Shown one piece after another: positions 7,081-15,053 of a stretch of DNA of 21,809 nt (positions within the stretch are counted from its first letter, which is position 1; the number at the start of each line of letters is the position of its first letter). Source of the stretch: CAZVWH01 sp964631175 (GTDB lineage: Bacteria > Planctomycetota > Phycisphaerae > Sedimentisphaerales > Anaerobacaceae); contig CAZVWH010000045.1 in assembly GCA_964631175.1 (NCBI GenBank), positions 1 to 21,809 on the forward strand. The letters run 5' to 3'. The notes under the pieces are model-generated. The model worked only from the letters and a program-made list of their open reading frames with translations, was not told where the DNA came from and searched no databases. The translations under genes were made by a program, and so were the position numbers.

Positions 7081-8524
7081 CTTCAGCCCCCTCTTCTTGC
7101 TTAGGTAATGTAAACAAAAATGTACTTCCCTCACCTGGTTTTGATTCCACCCAAATCCTTCCACCATACATCTCAATAACCTTTTTAACCACCGTCAGAC
7201 CAACGCCGGTGCTTTCTACTTCGTCCTGTGGCGATAACGTCTGGAATATCTGAAAGATCCTATCAAAGTATTTCTCTTCAATTCCAAGGCCGTTGTCAGC
7301 AACGCTGAACTTCCAGCAATCATCTTCCTCGATACAAGCAATTCTTATCTGACCTTGTGGTTTATCCATGTATTTGATGGCGTTGCTTAGTAAATTCTGG
7401 AAGACCTGAGTAATTCGCGTCTTTTCGCATTCAATCACCGGCAGTTCATTTTCAATTGTGATGTTGATCTTTTCCGGTGGAGCAACCATATCGATAATAC
7501 TCGGCACAAGCTCAGTCAGATTCACCTGAGTCATTTCTTCTTTAACACGTCCAACACCAGAGTACAGCAGGATTCCATCGATTAAATTGTACATTCTGTC
7601 CACTCTGTTTAAAAGCAGCTCTATTCGCTTTTTACCTGCCTCGTCGAACTTAGCTGCATAATCCATTGCCAGCCAATTAACAAGTGTGTTAATACCCCGT
7701 AGCGGCGTCTTAAAATCATGTGAAACCATGTACACTAAGTCATTTAAATCCTTGTTGGCCTTTTCTAGCTCCGTTAGTAGATGAGATTGATGTTGCTCGG
7801 CCTGCTTACGCTCTTGAAAGAAGCCGCCTGTTCTGTAGAACGTGGCATTGTCGGAAATATCCGGATGATCTTGCAAATACTCTTGAAGGTATTGTTTAAT
7901 CTTAGTGGGATGTGCCATAATGAAGCGGCAGGTACTATCACCCTTAGCTCTACACATTATCTCAGAGGCAACCAATGGAATCCCAAAGCTCTCTTCACAC
8001 CATCCAGATGAATATCCAGCATTCATAGCACAAACACAGAAACTGCTTTCCTTGCCGCTCTTTTTCCATGCATCGGCCTCAAACGAAAATGGATGATCAT
8101 ATATAAGATAGTAGTTCTCGTCAGGTGTCGGTCTTGACTCAGCAAATATATCAACAAAAGCCCAGCCTGTATAAGAGAAGTGAATTGGCCCCGCAGAAAG
8201 CTTATCTATTGGGTCCTGCACACCCATCTGTTGATGGAAGTTCCTGGCATCTATCATCCCGATAGCATGTGCAAAATCAAAAAGAAGACTCCTTGTGATT
8301 TCCGATGCTTTTTCCTCTCCACAGTCCTTAAACATACTCTTTATAGTATCAAAAAAATCCACCGACATTGAGGCCGCTCTAATAAGAATATATCGTTGGC
8401 CAAATATCTCTATCTTGCCCTTCGATGGCTCTTCCTTCTTTTCACTGAAGTACGTGCTCACATAGTCTTGAGCCTTCTGAAAAATCGGCTCAAACTGTTC
8501 TGGAACACTTACGGTATCCAACAT
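7049..8524 (-). CDS. Cytoplasmic histidine kinase with XylR_N/V4R sensor
   Basis: 491 residues from ATG 8524, chosen for GGAG 9 nt upstream; ATG 8569 (506 residues, AAAGGT about 10 nt upstream) is the alternative. There is no membrane segment. The N-terminal 210 residues resemble the aromatic-sensing part of XylR/DmpR/MopR activators: GPIH around residue 115, SFEAD around 146, then GYSSGWCEESFGIPLVASEI and CRAKGDSTCR. C165, E188, C191 and C199 have the spacing of the structural zinc site I know from MopR. A short helix leads to MVSHDFKTPLRG (H269), N-box NLLSNAIKY, DNGLGI and STGVGLT, all intact. The catalytic core is nearly identical to those at 8628 and 18066. It probably responds to a small, perhaps aromatic, intracellular ligand and phosphorylates the overlapping response regulator. 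Confidence 0.9.
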   Translation of the reverse strand: MLDTVSVPEQFEPIFQKAQDYVSTYFSEKKEEPSKGKIEIFGQRYILIRAASMSVDFFDTIKSMFKDCGEEKASEITRSLLFDFAHAIGMIDARNFHQQMGVQDPIDKLSAGPIHFSYTGWAFVDIFAESRPTPDENYYLIYDHPFSFEADAWKKSGKESSFCVCAMNAGYSSGWCEESFGIPLVASEIMCRAKGDSTCRFIMAHPTKIKQYLQEYLQDHPDISDNATFYRTGGFFQERKQAEQHQSHLLTELEKANKDLNDLVYMVSHDFKTPLRGINTLVNWLAMDYAAKFDEAGKKRIELLLNRVDRMYNLIDGILLYSGVGRVKEEMTQVNLTELVPSIIDMVAPPEKINITIENELPVIECEKTRITQVFQNLLSNAIKYMDKPQGQIRIACIEEDDCWKFSVADNGLGIEEKYFDRIFQIFQTLSPQDEVESTGVGLTVVKKVIEMYGGRIWVESKPGEGSTFLFTLPKQEEGAEDAKLEASIVS

Positions 8525-8627
8525 ACCCCTTTTCTCCATTATGCTGACGATCCCACAATCATCAGCCAACGTACCTTTACAGTATCTGTCAGCATTATTA
8601 GAATAATTGTCAATTAAAGGCTTAGCC

Positions 8628-10931
8628 TTAAATAATACTTAACTCGAGTTTGGTATCCTCAATCACCTTCTTTTGCTTAGATAATGTGAACAAGAATGTA
8701 CTTCCCTCACCTGGTTTTGATTCTACCCAAATCCTTCCCCCATACATCTCAATAACCTTTTTAACCACGGTCAGACCAACGCCGGTGCTTTCTACTTCGT
8801 CCCGCGGCGATAACGTCTGGAATATCTGAAAGATCCTATCGAAGTATTTTTCTTCTATACCAGGGCCATTATCAGCAACGCTGAATTTCCAGCAGTCGTT
8901 TTCTTCTATACAGCCGATTCGTACCTGACCTTGTGGTTTATCCATATATTTGATGGCGTTGCTTAGTAAATTCTGGAAGACCTGAGTAATTCGCGTCACC
9001 TCACATTCAATCACCGGCAATTCATTTTCAATTGTGATGGTGATGTTTTCCGGTGGAGCAACCATATCGATAATACTCGGCATAATTTCAGTCAGATTCA
9101 CCTGAGTCTTTTCTTCTTTAACACGTCCGACCCTTGAGTACTGGAGGATTCCATTGATCAAGTTTTGCATTCGCTCCACTCGACCCAAAAGCAAATCTAT
9201 TTGCTCTTTACCGTCCTTATCTAACTTATCTGCGTAATCAGTTGATATCCAATTGACTAATGTATTAATCCCCCTTAGCGGAGCTTTCAAATCGTGTGAT
9301 ACTATGTATGCAAAATCGTTCAGCTCCTTGTTCGAACGTCCCAACTCTTTGTTTGCTGATTCTAAGTCTTTATTTAGCTTTTCCAGAGCCTGCTCTGCCT
9401 TTTTTCGCTCAGTGATGTCTCGAAATATACCTTGCAGTAGTGTTTTGCCCCTAATTTCAAGTAGATTGGCTTTTATTGCAACATCCCTTATCTCTCCATT
9501 TTTGGTAACAACCTGTGTTTCCAGGGTCTGGCCCTGTTTTTCTTTGAGATGCTCCTTGAAGCTTTTGGTAAATTTTCCTTCGATTTCTTTTTTAGGATGA
9601 AGAGTCTGCTGGTTCTGCCCAATCAATTCTGATTTTTCCCGGCCAACCAGTTTTGTTCCCGCAGGATTACAGTCGGTTATTATGCCTGTTTCAGCATCAG
9701 CTATGAAGATAGCATCTAATGCTCCCTCAAACTGTGTTCTGTATTTTTCCTCCGCTTTACGCAAAGCCTCTTCCACTCTCCTTCGAACGTCGATCTCTCG
9801 ATTGAGATTATCTATCGATGTAGTTGTCTTCCGCAGGTTCTCGGCCATTTCGTTGAAAGACAAAGCAAGGTCCCCTATCTCATCCTTCGTTTTAATTTCT
9901 ATTTGTGTGTCTAACTTACCTTCACCTATTCTAATAGCAGCATCTCTTAGGCTTACGATTGGTTTTGTAATTCTTCTTGAGAGATAGATACCAACCACAA
10001 TGGCCAAGGCAAAGCTTAAGAATAAAATCAATACGGACATTACAAGTGCTGTAATTACAGTTTTATATGCCTCCAGAATTGGTAACTCAACCACCACTGC
10101 CCAGTCAGGCATATCAAGATTCGCATGGTTAGTTACAACTTTAGTTCCTTGGATACCCTTTGTTACCTTAGTAGTATCTTTATGGCTTAACTCATCTCCC
10201 TTTACAAATTCATTTACCTCATCCAGATAGGCTAAATTCTCTCCCTTTAAAACACGGCTAATATCACCGAAGGCGATGAGATTACCTTGCTTATCCACCA
10301 CGTAAGCCACGCCTTTATTACCGATTTTTATCCTGTCAACTAAATCCCACATGAATTTTAAGTTCACCTCAGCCATCAATATTCCTTTAAAATCGCCAAA
10401 GACATCCTTGACCGCAACAGCCATTATCACCATTGGCTCACTGGTTATTTCATCAATATATATCGAACTGATGTATGTTTTCCCCTGGCTCATAAGAGAA
10501 AACAGATCACCCTCGACTCGCATTGTAAAGCCATAGGATACAGAATTTGATAGACGTGAGACTCTTTCTATTTCCTGTTTTTGGGTGCCTAACAGGACTA
10601 ATTGGCGAAAGGCTGGCTCTAGGCCGAGTAATTTCTCCAAGATAATTTTATGCCCTCCTTGCTGGATATTTAAAAAATTGCCAAGAGAAATTGTCGCTTC
10701 CAGTACCTTAAGCTTCTCTTGAATATAACTCTTGACTCTATTGGCTGCATTTTGAGCAATGAGCCGTTGCTCCTCTGCAAGGAGTTTTTGCTGGCTCTGG
10801 AAGTTAAAATACATATTTAAGCTTCCGGCAATTAGAAGCACTATTGCACTTAAACCCAAAAAAGCAATAGCTAACGTTGCCGTTAAGCTACGGAAATTTC
10901 TTGTCTTTTTTTCTTTAATTTTCACAGACAT
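8628..10931 (-). CDS. Membrane histidine kinase, Cache-HAMP-PAS
   Basis: 767 residues. A transmembrane helix (about 16-40) is followed by a large periplasmic region (about 45-285) of double-Cache type: paired segments ending in KGILMAEVNLKFMWDLV and KGVAYVVDKQGNLIAFGD, then DWAVVVELP. Next come a second helix (about 293-317), a HAMP domain starting LSRRITKPI, coiled coil, and a PAS domain (about 400-510, ending GIFRDITERKKAE). The kinase core has H546 in SHDLKAPLRG, N-box NLLSNAIKY, DNGPGI and STGVGLT; everything needed for activity is present. ATG 10931 lies only 8 nt after the stop of the last binding-protein gene and has a poor ribosome-binding site, which suggests translational coupling to it. 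That link makes direct sensing of a loaded binding lipoprotein plausible, as with LuxP-LuxQ or TorT-TorS, but this is inference. Confidence 0.95.
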   Translation of the reverse strand: MSVKIKEKKTRNFRSLTATLAIAFLGLSAIVLLIAGSLNMYFNFQSQQKLLAEEQRLIAQNAANRVKSYIQEKLKVLEATISLGNFLNIQQGGHKIILEKLLGLEPAFRQLVLLGTQKQEIERVSRLSNSVSYGFTMRVEGDLFSLMSQGKTYISSIYIDEITSEPMVIMAVAVKDVFGDFKGILMAEVNLKFMWDLVDRIKIGNKGVAYVVDKQGNLIAFGDISRVLKGENLAYLDEVNEFVKGDELSHKDTTKVTKGIQGTKVVTNHANLDMPDWAVVVELPILEAYKTVITALVMSVLILFLSFALAIVVGIYLSRRITKPIVSLRDAAIRIGEGKLDTQIEIKTKDEIGDLALSFNEMAENLRKTTTSIDNLNREIDVRRRVEEALRKAEEKYRTQFEGALDAIFIADAETGIITDCNPAGTKLVGREKSELIGQNQQTLHPKKEIEGKFTKSFKEHLKEKQGQTLETQVVTKNGEIRDVAIKANLLEIRGKTLLQGIFRDITERKKAEQALEKLNKDLESANKELGRSNKELNDFAYIVSHDLKAPLRGINTLVNWISTDYADKLDKDGKEQIDLLLGRVERMQNLINGILQYSRVGRVKEEKTQVNLTEIMPSIIDMVAPPENITITIENELPVIECEVTRITQVFQNLLSNAIKYMDKPQGQVRIGCIEENDCWKFSVADNGPGIEEKYFDRIFQIFQTLSPRDEVESTGVGLTVVKKVIEMYGGRIWVESKPGEGSTFLFTLSKQKKVIEDTKLELSII

Positions 10932-10939
10932 AATCTTTT

Positions 10940-11953
10940 TTATCGAATTACCTCATCTGCCCTACTTAACAAGCCTTCATTAACATTCAGCCCCAGTTCT
11001 TGAATCACTTTGTAATTGAGCCGCAAATGTGGCTCCGGTGTAACAACCGATATTGTGCTGGCGAGGGTACCTTTTAAGATTTTGTCAGCTATGGGTGCAG
11101 CCAGCTCGCCAACTTCAAAAAAATTAACACAATAACTAAAAACACCTCCGATATCTGCCGAGGAGAGCATGCTACCAACAAGAGGTAATTTATGTTCTTT
11201 CGCAAACCCACTAATTGCTGCCCAACCGCTAGGCGTTTGGGTAAGAAACTCTGGTAGAATCTGGATGGCATCCATTCCGTTATCAACTAATTGGGCTCGT
11301 TTCTTGAAAGCTACCTGTATGTCTTCAACGCTGCTGACCTGAACTGCCACTAACGTTACGCCTTTAGATGCTGCAACCGGTCGTAACGCCTCAAGCGCGG
11401 GGGGACCATTAGGGTAATTTGGGTCATAGGGTATATAAAGTCGTTTAATATGAGGTGCCATCTCAAGTAAAATCTCAAAACGCTTGACCACCAAATCTGG
11501 GCCGGGATAACGTACACCGGTGATGTTACCGCCTGGTTGGCGAACACTCTCTACCAGGTTAATCCCTTCTATGCCGGCTATAGCAAATACCACTGGGATT
11601 TCTGTCCCCTGAGTGGCTGCCTTGGCTGCTAAGGATGCTTCCGTGGGAAATACGAAAATCAAGTCAACTTCATCTTCGACAAATTTTTTGGCGACTAGTT
11701 GTAAATCAGTTAATTGAAAATTCGCTACCTGAATATCATATACAATGTTCTTGTTCTCAATGTAGCCCAACTCACTCATTTTGGCCTTGAAACCATCTGC
11801 TATATCAGAAAAAGGTTCCATACCACCAAGAATACCCACCCGATAAACCTTGGGCTTCTTTTCGCTACAGCTACTCAAAAACACACTAACCACAGCTAAT
11901 AGCGTTAGATATAGTATTTGCCGTCTGAACCTGATTTTGTTATATTTAAGCAT
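10940..11953 (-). CDS. Substrate-binding lipoprotein, PF04392/COG2984 type, array member 6 (last)
   Basis: 337 residues, last of six tandem copies in transcription order and directly followed by a Cache kinase. The signal peptide ends in lipobox FLSSC (C29). Family landmarks: YRVGILGG at the first strand, FKAKMSELGYIENKNIVYD, FPTEASLAAKAATQGT, and PGGNITGVRYPGPD at about 140. Unusual for the array is the second-lobe segment AISGFAKEHKLPLVGSMLSS, with SYCVNFFEVGELAAPIADKI in place of the DNVEAGKLAAGLVDNIFKG of the two genes before it. Ligand choice may therefore differ while the scaffold is kept. Its first 98 bp are identical to those of the preceding gene. ATG 11953 has AAGGG 9 nt upstream. 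The product should sit on the periplasmic face of a membrane. No permease or ATPase accompanies it. Confidence 0.93.
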   Translation of the reverse strand: MLKYNKIRFRRQILYLTLLAVVSVFLSSCSEKKPKVYRVGILGGMEPFSDIADGFKAKMSELGYIENKNIVYDIQVANFQLTDLQLVAKKFVEDEVDLIFVFPTEASLAAKAATQGTEIPVVFAIAGIEGINLVESVRQPGGNITGVRYPGPDLVVKRFEILLEMAPHIKRLYIPYDPNYPNGPPALEALRPVAASKGVTLVAVQVSSVEDIQVAFKKRAQLVDNGMDAIQILPEFLTQTPSGWAAISGFAKEHKLPLVGSMLSSADIGGVFSYCVNFFEVGELAAPIADKILKGTLASTISVVTPEPHLRLNYKVIQELGLNVNEGLLSRADEVIR

Positions 11954-12143
11954 TTCAATTACCCTTTTAACGGATTATCTCATCTGCACTGTTTAATAAG
12001 CCTTCACTCACATTCAACCCCAGTTCTTGAATCACTTTGTAATTGAGTCGTAAATGAGATTCAGGCGTAACAACCATGATTGTACCGGCAGGAGTACCTT
12101 TAAATATATTATCAACCAAGCCTGCAGCCAGTTTACCTGCTTC
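11856..12143 (-). repeat. 288-bp perfect repeat, copy A (array junction 5/6)
   Basis: Every base of this block matches the block at 12883-13170, offset by exactly 1027 bp. It covers the signal-peptide codons of member 6, the 13-nt spacer, and the last 59 codons of member 5. The match is broken by single substitutions at 11855/12882 and 12144/13171. Confidence 0.95.
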
Positions 12144-12980
12144 AACATTGTCTGGGAAAAAACTAAATAATGCCCCCAAGTCTGCCGTAAAGCCCATACA
12201 ACCGCCAATAGGCACTTTATGTTTATTAGCAAACTCAAGGATAGTCGCAAAGCTATCTGCTGAATGGGTAAGAATATCAGGCATTATAAGAATGGCATCA
12301 ATGCCAATATCGCCGGATGCTGCCCGCTTCTCTAAAGCAGATTTAAGTTCTTCTAAATTGTTAACAGCATCTTCCACCAAGGTTATACCTAAAGACAAGG
12401 ATGCCGGACGCAATCCCTCAAGCGCGATGGGTATAGCAGGGTAATTTCGGTCATAGATTAAATAGACTCTTTTGGCTTCTGGTACCAGCTCATGCAATAT
12501 CTCAAGACGTTTAACTGTACTTTCGGGGCCGGGGAAACGCACACCAGTGACATTGCCACCGGGGAGGTGCACCTTCCCTACCAGGTTGGTTCCTTCTATA
12601 GTAGATATGGCAAAAACCACCGGGATATTTGTCCCTTGTGTTGCAGCCTTAGCTGCTAAGGCCAGCTCTGTAGGAAATGCAAGGATAAGATTGACCTTAT
12701 CAGCAACAAATTTTTTGACGACTCGCTCTTCCCCTACACGTTCAGCGTTCAATCCCTGAAAGTCATATACGATGTTCTTGCCCTCTATGTAGCCTAATTC
12801 TGTCATTTTGGCTTTGAAACCATCTACTATATTGGCAAAGGCCTCTACGCCAGATACAATACCCACCCGATATATCTTGGGTTTCTTTTCGCTACAGCTA
12901 CTCAAAAACACACTAACCACAGCTAATAGCGTTAGATATAGTATTTGCCGTCTGAACCTGATTTTGTTATATTTAAGCAT
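11967..12980 (-). CDS. Substrate-binding lipoprotein, array member 5
   Basis: 337 residues, same family and lipobox (FLSSC, C29). This copy is a mosaic. Its signal-peptide region is base-for-base identical to that of member 6, and its last 59 codons are identical to those of member 4, whereas the middle is clearly diverged from both (for example KNIVYDFQGLNAERVGEERV and the MGFTADLGALFSFFPDN segment). This pattern suggests gene conversion or unequal crossing-over at the junctions, with selection for variety in the binding lobes. The intergenic spacer is 13 nt and carries AAGGGTAATTGAA before the ATG. Structures I know from this family bind aromatic amino acids (TrpX-type), but the ligand here cannot be read from sequence. 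Confidence 0.93.
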   Translation of the reverse strand: MLKYNKIRFRRQILYLTLLAVVSVFLSSCSEKKPKIYRVGIVSGVEAFANIVDGFKAKMTELGYIEGKNIVYDFQGLNAERVGEERVVKKFVADKVNLILAFPTELALAAKAATQGTNIPVVFAISTIEGTNLVGKVHLPGGNVTGVRFPGPESTVKRLEILHELVPEAKRVYLIYDRNYPAIPIALEGLRPASLSLGITLVEDAVNNLEELKSALEKRAASGDIGIDAILIMPDILTHSADSFATILEFANKHKVPIGGCMGFTADLGALFSFFPDNVEAGKLAAGLVDNIFKGTPAGTIMVVTPESHLRLNYKVIQELGLNVSEGLLNSADEIIR

Positions 12981-13170
12981 TTCAATTACCCTTTTAACGG
13001 ATTATCTCATCTGCACTGTTTAATAAGCCTTCACTCACATTCAACCCCAGTTCTTGAATCACTTTGTAATTGAGTCGTAAATGAGATTCAGGCGTAACAA
13101 CCATGATTGTACCGGCAGGAGTACCTTTAAATATATTATCAACCAAGCCTGCAGCCAGTTTACCTGCTTC
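12883..13170 (-). repeat. 288-bp perfect repeat, copy B (array junction 4/5)
   Basis: Partner of the block at 11856-12143. It covers the signal-peptide codons of member 5, the 13-nt spacer, and the last 59 codons of member 4. The corresponding junction between members 3 and 4 is related but clearly diverged, so homogenisation is confined to these two junctions. Confidence 0.95.
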
Positions 13171-14007
13171 GACATTGTCGGGAATAAAGCTAAACATGGC
13201 CCCATGGTCTGCCGTATGGGCCATACTACCAGCGATAGGGACTTTATATTCATTCGCAAAGTTGAGAATTGCCTTAAAACCATCTGGCGACTGAGTAAGA
13301 ATCTCAGGCATAATCAGAATAGCATCTATACCGATATCACCCGATTTAGCCCGTTTCTGCAAAGCAGCCTGAAGTTCTTCCATATTGTTGACAGGGTCCT
13401 CTACCAATGTTATGCCTGACGATGAGGCTATTGGATGCAAAGCTCCAACCGCGAAAGTTGTATTAGGGTAATTGCGGTCATAGATTAAATAAACTCGTTT
13501 GGCATTAGGTACCAACTCGTGCAAGAACTCAAAACGCTTGGCAGTAAGCTCCGGGCCAGGGTAGCGCACCCCGGTAATATTCCCACCCGGGTGAGACACG
13601 CTTTCGACTAGATTAGTTCCTTCTATACCGCCGAGGGCAAAAACCACTGGTACGTTGGTTCCTTGGGTGGCCACCTTAGCCGCTACAGCCGGGTCAGTGG
13701 GAAATGCGAAAATCAGGTCAACCTTATCAGCCACGAATTTCTTGACAACCTGCTGTTCTCCTGCCGGGTCAGCGTTCAATTTCTGAAAGTCATATATGAT
13801 GTTCTTGCCCTCTATATAGCCTAATTCTGTCATTTTGGCTTTGAATCCATCTGCTATACTGGCAAAAGGTTCTGCGCCAGAAAGAATACCCACCCGATAC
13901 ACCTTCGGTTTCTTTCCGATACAGCCGCTCAAAAACACACCAACCACAACTAATAGCATTAGATGTAGTATTTGCCGTCTGAACCTGATTTTGTTATCTT
14001 TAAACAT
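12994..14007 (-). CDS. Substrate-binding lipoprotein, array member 4
   Basis: 337 residues, lipobox FLSGC (C29) followed by IGKK instead of the SEKK of its neighbours. Landmarks: YRVGILSGAEPF, GYIEGKNIIYDFQKLNADPA, FPTDPAVAAKVATQGTNVPV, HPGGNITGVRYPGPE and the hinge segment AKRVYLIYDRNYP. The second lobe (GSMAHTADHGAMFSFIPDN) differs from member 5, but from about NVEAGKLAAGL to the C-terminus the two proteins are identical. ATG 14007 is preceded by AAAGGTAATTGAA. The gene lies 13 nt from each neighbour, so it is certainly co-transcribed. Confidence 0.93.
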   Translation of the reverse strand: MFKDNKIRFRRQILHLMLLVVVGVFLSGCIGKKPKVYRVGILSGAEPFASIADGFKAKMTELGYIEGKNIIYDFQKLNADPAGEQQVVKKFVADKVDLIFAFPTDPAVAAKVATQGTNVPVVFALGGIEGTNLVESVSHPGGNITGVRYPGPELTAKRFEFLHELVPNAKRVYLIYDRNYPNTTFAVGALHPIASSSGITLVEDPVNNMEELQAALQKRAKSGDIGIDAILIMPEILTQSPDGFKAILNFANEYKVPIAGSMAHTADHGAMFSFIPDNVEAGKLAAGLVDNIFKGTPAGTIMVVTPESHLRLNYKVIQELGLNVSEGLLNSADEIIR

Positions 14008-14020
14008 TTCAATTACCTTT

Positions 14021-15013
14021 TTAACGGATTATCTCATCCGCTCTGCTTAATAAGCCTTCACTAACATTCAGTCCCAGCTTTTGGATAAGTTTGTAATTTA
14101 TGCGCAGATCGTTGTCAGATGTAAAGACGGGAAGAGTACCGGCCGGTATGCCTTTTAGCACTTTATCTGCTTGAATTGCAGCCAAACTACCCATCTTAGT
14201 ATTAGTAGGATGAAAACCGATTATGGGTCCGTAGGCTTCTTTTAAAACCATGAAGCTACTGATGGGTAATTTATGCTCGTCAGCAAACTTGTATACTACA
14301 TCAAGGACTTCAGGTGTTACAGAGAAAGGTTCGGCCAGCATTAAAATTGCATCCATCCCTATATCAGCGGAGACAGCACGCTCATCAAGATAATCCTTGA
14401 CCTCTTGTGGAGTGGCAAAGGGCCCCTCTATCAAAGTTAGGTCCAGTTCTAACGCTACGGACCGGATTGCTTCAATTTGGGGAGAAGTCGTTGGATAACC
14501 TTTAAGATAAGGTACCCAGACTCGTTTGGCCTGCGGTGCTATCTCGTGCAAGAATTCCAGACGTCCAGTCGCGCTTTCTGTCGTTGGGTAGCGCACGCCG
14601 GTGATACTGCCGCCAGGATTACTTACACTCTCTACCAGACCCGTCCCTTCTATGAATGTACAGCTAAAGACAATCGGGATTCCTGTTCCCGCTGCAACTG
14701 CCTTAGCCTCTATGGCTGCTTCGGTTGCGAACGAGAATATCATATCAACTTTTTCGTCCACATATTTTTGAACGACTTGCTCATTCCCAACAGGTAGAGG
14801 AGCCATATATACATCGTAAACTATATTCCTGCCCTCGATATAACCCAATTCTGCCATTTTCTCTTTGAAAGCATCAAGTATATCACCAAGGAATTCCCCG
14901 CCGGTCCAAAGGACGCCGACCCGGTAAACCTTTTCCTCTTTTTTTTCAGCGCAACTGCTTAAAACAAGTGTTAAAATACAAATTAGAATAAAATATTTAA
15001 TTATTGTTTTCAT
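14021..15013 (-). CDS. Substrate-binding lipoprotein, array member 3 (most divergent)
   Basis: 330 residues with a shorter signal peptide; lipobox VLSSC puts the lipidated cysteine at 21. It lacks the FRRQ element found before the hydrophobic core in members 2, 4, 5 and 6. It is the most divergent copy: YRVGVLWTGGEF, DVYMAPLPVGNEQ, FATEAAIEAKAVAAGTGIPI with a cysteine in VFSCTFIEGTG, and a distinct second lobe (MLAEPFSVTPEVLDVVYKFA, IISFHPTNTK-like region, FTSDNDLRINYK). It retains GGSITGVRYPTTE and the common C-terminus GLNVSEGLLSRADEIIR. The ribosome-binding site is weaker (AGAAGTGA). A 40-nt spacer separates it from the gene before it, so lower expression than its neighbours is possible. 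It probably has a different ligand specificity. Confidence 0.92.
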   Translation of the reverse strand: MKTIIKYFILICILTLVLSSCAEKKEEKVYRVGVLWTGGEFLGDILDAFKEKMAELGYIEGRNIVYDVYMAPLPVGNEQVVQKYVDEKVDMIFSFATEAAIEAKAVAAGTGIPIVFSCTFIEGTGLVESVSNPGGSITGVRYPTTESATGRLEFLHEIAPQAKRVWVPYLKGYPTTSPQIEAIRSVALELDLTLIEGPFATPQEVKDYLDERAVSADIGMDAILMLAEPFSVTPEVLDVVYKFADEHKLPISSFMVLKEAYGPIIGFHPTNTKMGSLAAIQADKVLKGIPAGTLPVFTSDNDLRINYKLIQKLGLNVSEGLLSRADEIIR

Positions 15014-15053
15014 TTTTAATCACTTCTTTTAATTAATAATAATTCGAACATAA

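Noticed and set aside
10940..14021. CRISPR array or short tandem repeat as explanation of the regular spacing
   Set aside because: The period is a full gene plus a 13-nt spacer, all in open coding frames; this is gene duplication.
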